Positions 60,917 through 64,000 of a stretch of DNA of 64,000 nucleotides are shown here, piece by piece. A program made the translations under genes and the position numbers. Positions within the stretch are counted from its first letter, which is position 1; the number at the start of each line of letters is the position of its first letter. The notes beneath the pieces were generated by a model. That model was not told where the DNA came from. It saw nothing but the letters and a program-made list of their open reading frames with translations, and did not search any database. This DNA comes from Microbacterium testaceum (lineage in GTDB: Bacteria > Actinomycetota > Actinomycetes > Actinomycetales > Microbacteriaceae), in the NCBI RefSeq assembly GCF_029761935.1, contig NZ_CP121699.1, forward strand, positions 248,001 to 312,000, given 5' to 3'.

Positions 60917-60983
60917 CGACTCTGCGCTCTGTGAGCGAGGAGTGTGCGAGCGTCGTCCCCATAGGTATGGGGAGGCGCCCGGG

Positions 60984-61262
60984 TTAGCGGTCCTCGAGCT
61001 CCTGGCGGCGGGGGGCATGGCCGAGCTCGATCCATTGCCGCACGAGGTGTCCGGTGAGTATCTCGGCGCGTTGCTCGACGGGCAGAGCGGCCCACGCTGC
61101 GCGCCCGTGGGGTGCGCGCAGACCCGCGGGCGCGCGCTCGGGCGAGGTCGTCGCGTAGTGGAGGCGGCGGGTGAGATGGTGGGCGAGGCGGTGGCGTTCG
61201 CGGCGCGGCAGGATGCCCTCGAGGTGATCGAGGTCGTCGACGGTGATGTGAGCGGGGTTCAT
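60984..61262 (-). CDS. phage-associated hypothetical protein, 92 aa
   Basis: Starts MNPAHITVDDLDHLEGILPRR; helical and His/Arg-rich, with EQRAEILTGHLVRQWIELGHA near the end (given by EQRAEILTGH and RQWIELGHA). It overlaps the upstream 137-aa gene by four bases (ATGA), so the two are co-translated. No signal peptide or Cys. Its place at the end of the coat-protein unit suggests a small accessory phage function; no family recognised. Confidence 0.6.
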   Translation of the reverse strand: MNPAHITVDDLDHLEGILPRRERHRLAHHLTRRLHYATTSPERAPAGLRAPHGRAAWAALPVEQRAEILTGHLVRQWIELGHAPRRQELEDR

Positions 61263-61672
61263 CGTGCGAACTCTTCACCGTGCGTGCAGCTGGGAACGCG
61301 TGCTCGCGGCGATTTGGCCGACAGGTAGGAGCCGCATGCGCACGGCAGGTAGTACCGCGCGGGCGGCAGGTTCGGCGGCGCGGGTGACGCGTCCGGGGTT
61401 GCGTCGCGGTGTGGGGAGGTGGAGGGCGCGATGAGATTTGGAAGGCCGTGTCGAGCCGCTTCATGTGCGACGTTGGCGCGATAGGTCGCGATGGCGGCGG
61501 CGAAGATGGCGGCGGCTTGCGCGGGCCGTGCGGCTGTGTCGAGGGGGCGGAGCGCATCGCCGGAGCGGCGGGAGACGCGTTGCTTTCCGCTGCGGGTGAG
61601 GGAGTGGTAGTCGCGACGGAGCTCGAGCGGGAGCGAGCGGATCGTCTCGACGAGGTCGAGAGCGGCGGGCAT
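61259..61672 (-). CDS. phage-associated hypothetical protein, 137 aa, C-terminal Cys motif
   Basis: Starts MPAALDLVETIRSLPLELRR. A helical N-terminal half (AAIFAAAIATYRANVAHEAARHG, given by AAIFAAAIATYR and HEAARHG) is followed by a Pro-rich spacer and YYLPCACGSYLS with a later C-T-H-G, a possible metal knuckle. AAAGG lies 8 bases before the ATG. It lies downstream of the coat protein gene behind a strong hairpin and upstream of the 92-aa gene. Function unknown. Confidence 0.6.
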   Translation of the reverse strand: MPAALDLVETIRSLPLELRRDYHSLTRSGKQRVSRRSGDALRPLDTAARPAQAAAIFAAAIATYRANVAHEAARHGLPNLIAPSTSPHRDATPDASPAPPNLPPARYYLPCACGSYLSAKSPRARVPSCTHGEEFAR

Positions 61673-61710
61673 GGCGGGGCCTTTCAGGTGGTGGGGAGGT
61701 TGCGGGGTGG

Positions 61711-61745
61711 CGAGCCCTGCCGCCCCGGGGAGGGGGCAGGGCTCG
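61711..61745 (-). terminator. hairpin after the coat protein gene
   Basis: CGAGCCCTGCC (61711-61721) and GGCAGGGCTCG (61735-61745) form a perfect 11-bp stem starting 29 bases beyond the coat-protein stop. It may limit read-through into the downstream genes. Confidence 0.7.
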
Positions 61746-61774
61746 CGGGTGGCGCGTTTCGCCTCGGTGCGGGG

Positions 61775-62674
61775 TTACGCGCCCGAGGTGATGCGGACGG
61801 CGCCGCCGTGCTTGACGAGGTCGACGGTGCCGTCCTCGCGGTCGACGGGCAGCGGCATCGCGGCGACGGCGGCGAAGGTGCCGACGAGGGAGCGGTCGGC
61901 GGCGACGTTGCTGTCGTAGTCGTTGAGGACGCGGATCGCGAATGCCTCGCCGTTTGCGTTGTCCAGGATGGGCGTCGTGATGCTCGCGCCATATGCGGCG
62001 CCCTGCGGCACGACGGGGGCGCGCACGACGAGCGTGAACGCCGACGGGGTGAACACGATGAGGTCGCTTTCGGCGAGGCGGGTGGACTCGACGACGCGGA
62101 TGCCGTGCACCTTGTCGTCGACGAGGGCGCCCGCGTCAAGGAGGTCGGTGTAGACCGAGGCGCCCGCGGCGGCGATAAGCGGCGCGTCGGCGCCGACGCC
62201 GTTGCTGCGGAGGAGGCGACGGGCGCTGCTGATCGCCTTAGCCGGGTTGGTGCCGGAGTAGGTCACGCCGGTCTCGGCGGGCGTCGCCGACATTGTCGCG
62301 GCGGTGAGTGCCTCGATCTTGGCGGCGATGGCGCGGGCCTGCGGGGCGAGCACTTGCCGTCCGTAGTTCGCGATGTTGAGGGAGAGGTCGCCCTCGGACA
62401 GGATCGCAAGGTTGTAGAGGTGATCGGCGAGGGTGACGTCGATGTGCTGCTCGGTGAGCTCGTCGGCGACGAGCGCGGTCGTCTTATCGAAGATGTCCCT
62501 GCTGCGGGTAGGGATCGCTGCGGGGACGGGGACGCGGACGGTGGCGCCTTGGCCGGGGTGAAACTCCGCCGCCACGTCGCTTGAGATGAGTGAGGCGAGG
62601 TTGAAGTCAGCGCCAACGAGCTTGGCGGCGATGATGGCGACGTTGTTGATGTCGAGGTTGAATTCGTTTGCCAT
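61775..62674 (-). CDS. phage major capsid protein, P22 coat (gp5) family
   Basis: A 299-aa structural protein. The pattern VAAEFHPGQGATVRVPVPAA, DELTEQHIDVTLADHLYNLA and ILSEGDLSLNIANYGRQVLAPQARAIAAKIE (given by ILSEGDLSL and QVLAPQARAIAAKIE) matches the P22-type coat proteins of actinophages (HK97 fold); later RVVESTRLAESDLIVF and GAAYGASITTPILD fit the same family. It is shorter than P22 gp5 (430 aa), as in many actinophage members. GGAAAG precedes the ATG by 7 bases. It is the clearest evidence that the element is a prophage. Confidence 0.78.
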   Translation of the reverse strand: MANEFNLDINNVAIIAAKLVGADFNLASLISSDVAAEFHPGQGATVRVPVPAAIPTRSRDIFDKTTALVADELTEQHIDVTLADHLYNLAILSEGDLSLNIANYGRQVLAPQARAIAAKIEALTAATMSATPAETGVTYSGTNPAKAISSARRLLRSNGVGADAPLIAAAGASVYTDLLDAGALVDDKVHGIRVVESTRLAESDLIVFTPSAFTLVVRAPVVPQGAAYGASITTPILDNANGEAFAIRVLNDYDSNVAADRSLVGTFAAVAAMPLPVDREDGTVDLVKHGGAVRITSGA

Positions 62675-62966
62675 AGGTGGCTTTCCTAGTGGAGTCGGGG
62701 CGCGGGTGCGCCGGGATGAGGGATGGTGGATGGCCGTGCCTTGACGGCGGACGCGTCGCGCCTTGGCGACGTATCAGGGGGGTGCCCGGGTGATCTGTCG
62801 GGTGCGCGGGCCTTGCCGTGCGGTAACGGTGAGCTGGGCGGGGAGCGTGAGCTCGCTGCGGGTGGCGGCGAGGTTTACACGGCGTGCCCGCCGTCCCTCG
62901 TGCGTTAGCTAGGCGCGGTGCGGCGGGCGGGCGGAACGTGTCGCCGGGTGGCGGCACGAGAAACTT

Positions 62967-62998
62967 GGGCGGACGGCTCCCGTCAGGAGATACCGCCC
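62967..62998 (-). terminator. hairpin downstream of the 73-aa Cys4 gene
   Basis: GGGCGG/CCGCCC outer stem (62967-62972 with 62993-62998) and CTCC/GGAG inner stem (62977-62980 with 62986-62989), followed on the - strand by AAGTTTC. The rest of 62675-63029 holds no convincing gene on either strand. Confidence 0.5.
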
Positions 62999-63029
62999 CG
63001 TGTGCCAGGCGTGCCCGGAGAGCGAAGAG

Positions 63030-63251
63030 CTAGGGGGCGAGGAGCGCGACGGCGGACCGTGCGATTCGCTCGAGGGCTATGACGTCGCCACTCGAGAGTG
63101 CGCGCTCGGCATCGGCGGCGAGGTCGGCGCGGGCGGCGATGCGGCCCTCGCGGCGGTGCGCGACACGGCAGGCGGCGCGGCAGAACTTCCCGGGCTGGGA
63201 GAGGTTGGCGGCGCGTCCGCATCGCGCGCAGGCAACGGAGTATCGGGCCAT
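63030..63251 (-). CDS. small Cys4 zinc-ribbon phage protein, 73 aa
   Basis: Starts MARYSVACARCGRAANLSQP and contains C-x2-C-x12-C-x3-C (CARC ... FCRAAC) followed by the basic RVAHRREGR and a helical tail (DAERALSSGDVIALERIAR). GAGGAG lies 7 bases before the ATG, so the call is good although the protein is short. Such ribbons bind DNA or stabilise small proteins. It lies between the edge gene and the coat gene on the same strand; role unknown. Confidence 0.7.
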   Translation of the reverse strand: MARYSVACARCGRAANLSQPGKFCRAACRVAHRREGRIAARADLAADAERALSSGDVIALERIARSAVALLAP

Positions 63252-63306
63252 GCGGTGACTCCTCAGTTCGTGGGCGGCGTACGTACGCCCGGAGAGCGAA
63301 TGAAAT

Positions 63307-63330
63307 AGCCTCGACGGCGTCGTCGAGGCT
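63307..63330. terminator. perfect hairpin upstream of the Cys4 gene
   Basis: AGCCTCGACG (63307-63316) and CGTCGAGGCT (63321-63330) with a GCGT tetraloop, TTTC on the + side and ATTTC on the - side. It would end leftward transcription from the edge gene. Confidence 0.7.
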
Positions 63331-63433
63331 TTCGGGCGTGCCCGAGCGGCCAGGCGGGTAAGTCTCTCGGTAACCGGGAGATGTTTCCTTGGGTCATTAG
63401 AAGATGACGCCCGGGTGCTCACGCGACCGCGGA

Positions 63434-64000
63434 CTATGTGCGGTGCGTGCGGACGAGCTCGGCGAGTGCTTCGGGCGGCACACCGATGAGGGCGGCGACG
63501 CGCTCGAGGTCGGGGCCGGTTGCGACCACGAACGCGAGTGCGGGTCGGTAGTAGTCCTCTCCGCGGAGGCGGCGGGTCGGTCCCCATCGGCGTGCGGCGA
63601 GCGCGCGCAGGGCGTCGGCGCTGAGGTCGCCGGGTGAGCCCGCGAGGATGTAGGCGCGCACAAGGTCGGGTCGCTTAATTCGATCGTCGGCGTCGTGCAG
63701 CGCAAGCCAGGCCGACGGGAGCTCTCGTGCCTCGAGAACGGGGTCGACGGGGAGGTGCTCGGCAACGCGTGCGGCGAGTACGGCGGCGGCCTCGGGTGCG
63801 GCGTGAATCGCGGCAGCGGTCGCGCGAAGGGAGGCGCGGAGGGCGGGAGTTGCGCCAACCTTGTCGAGCTCCTCCGAGAACGAGAAGAGGTCGTCGGCGT
63901 AGCCGTCGAACGAGGCGGCGATGAGAGTGGCGAGCTCGTCGAGGAGCACAGCGAGCACGCCCGCGGGACTCTCGGCACCGTTGCGGGCGAGTGCCGACGG
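63434..64000 (-). CDS. phage-type hypothetical protein, 5' end possibly outside window
   Basis: An acidic, helical protein of at least 174 residues if it starts at GTG 63958. The frame stays open to the window edge (PSALARNGAESPAG before that codon), so the gene may begin further right. Features: LLDELATLIAASFDGYADDLFSF, cited by LLDELATLIAAS and YADDLFSF, and later LRALAARRWGPTRRLRGEDYY and VAALIGVPPEALAELVR. No Cys or membrane segment. Its position ahead of the coat gene would suit a head-maturation or structural role, but no family is recognised. Confidence 0.55.
   Translation of the reverse strand, partial: PSALARNGAESPAGVLAVLLDELATLIAASFDGYADDLFSFSEELDKVGATPALRASLRATAAAIHAAPEAAAVLAARVAEHLPVDPVLEARELPSAWLALHDADDRIKRPDLVRAYILAGSPGDLSADALRALAARRWGPTRRLRGEDYYRPALAFVVATGPDLERVAALIGVPPEALAELVRTHRT

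Larger units (their letters stand above)
58021..64000. mobile_element. left portion of an integrated element, probably a prophage
   Basis: From 58021 the gene content, base composition and word usage change: a lower-GC OLD-like gene, long non-coding stretches, a P22-type coat protein gene and small leftward phage-like genes. The heptamer GGATGCC/GGCATCC, present about 1.5 times per kb before this point, occurs only twice here. No integrase is seen, so it should be at the other end. The right boundary is not in the window. Confidence 0.85.

Noticed and set aside
62675..63029. Minus-strand frame joining the coat gene leader (Pro/Arg/His-rich)
   Set aside because: Composition is not protein-like and it overlaps the well-supported coat gene in another frame; treated as non-coding.
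63333..63413. Possible tRNA: CGGGCGT/ACGCCCG ends, a GCCCGAGCGGCC segment like the D arm of type II tRNAs, and a GTCAT/ATGAC stem
   Set aside because: The would-be anticodon arm lacks U33 and a 5-bp stem with a 7-base loop, and there is no GTTCGAAT-type T loop. At best a decayed tRNA or chance pairing.
1..64000. CRISPR array, rRNA operon, complete insertion sequence
   Set aside because: No regularly spaced direct repeats, no rRNA sequence and no transposase were found on either strand.

Overview
The window looks like one contig of a high-GC actinobacterium of the family Microbacteriaceae, most probably Microbacterium. Evidence: GC near 70 percent, the gene orders leuCD-murA-plsC-gpsA-ddl-DUF3515-thiL, rpmF-rnc-mutM-smc-ftsY and rpsP-khpA-rimM-trmD / rplS-lepB-rnhB-DUF2469-yraN-comM, a cysteine-free L32, DUF2004 and DUF177 proteins, and many genes whose -10 box sits 6-7 bases before the start codon. 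The genus is inferred; no database was searched.

Layout. 0-12.8 kb: end of a LysR regulator, gltX, tRNA-Gln, three small secreted or hypothetical proteins, an iron-siderophore ABC importer read leftward from an iron box, a fructose PTS operon (DeoR regulator, fruK, fruA, ptsH), a metallo-beta-lactamase-fold hydrolase and tRNA-Glu. 12.8-18.5 kb: an ECF sigma factor coupled to a DUF4349 membrane protein, a TerC membrane protein, and a coupled FMN monooxygenase / O-acetylhomoserine sulfhydrylase pair. 18.6-32.6 kb: leucine biosynthesis behind a leucine-rich leader peptide, then envelope and housekeeping genes (murA, plsC, gpsA, ddl, thiL, rsmD, recG, coaD, rpmF, rnc, mutM).

32.6-37.4 kb is an accessory segment between mutM and smc. 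It holds a five-gene type VII secretion substrate cluster (EspC-like helical protein, a 438-residue WXG-like/DUF1990-like fusion, lipoprotein, YbaB-like protein, WXG100 protein) and a leftward unit with an unannotated 37-codon gene under a strong promoter, a 95-aa protein and a double GNAT acetyltransferase. 37.4-58.0 kb returns to core genes: smc, ftsY, a phosphate transporter, lipAB with a divergent TetR gene and palindromic operator, ffh, the ribosomal rpsP and rplS neighbourhoods, lepB, rnhB and yraN.

58.0-64 kb is foreign DNA, probably the left part of a prophage. It breaks comM (yifB) exactly at the Walker B motif. Its first gene is an OLD-like ATPase with a TOPRIM-type C-terminus (candidate phage defence). 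About 1.3 kb of mostly non-coding DNA with two perfect hairpins follows, then leftward phage genes including a P22-type coat protein. The other end of the element, presumably with integrase and the rest of comM, lies outside the window. A heptamer (GGATGCC/GGCATCC) is strongly over-represented in the chromosomal part, also forms the arms of two terminators, and is almost absent from the prophage.
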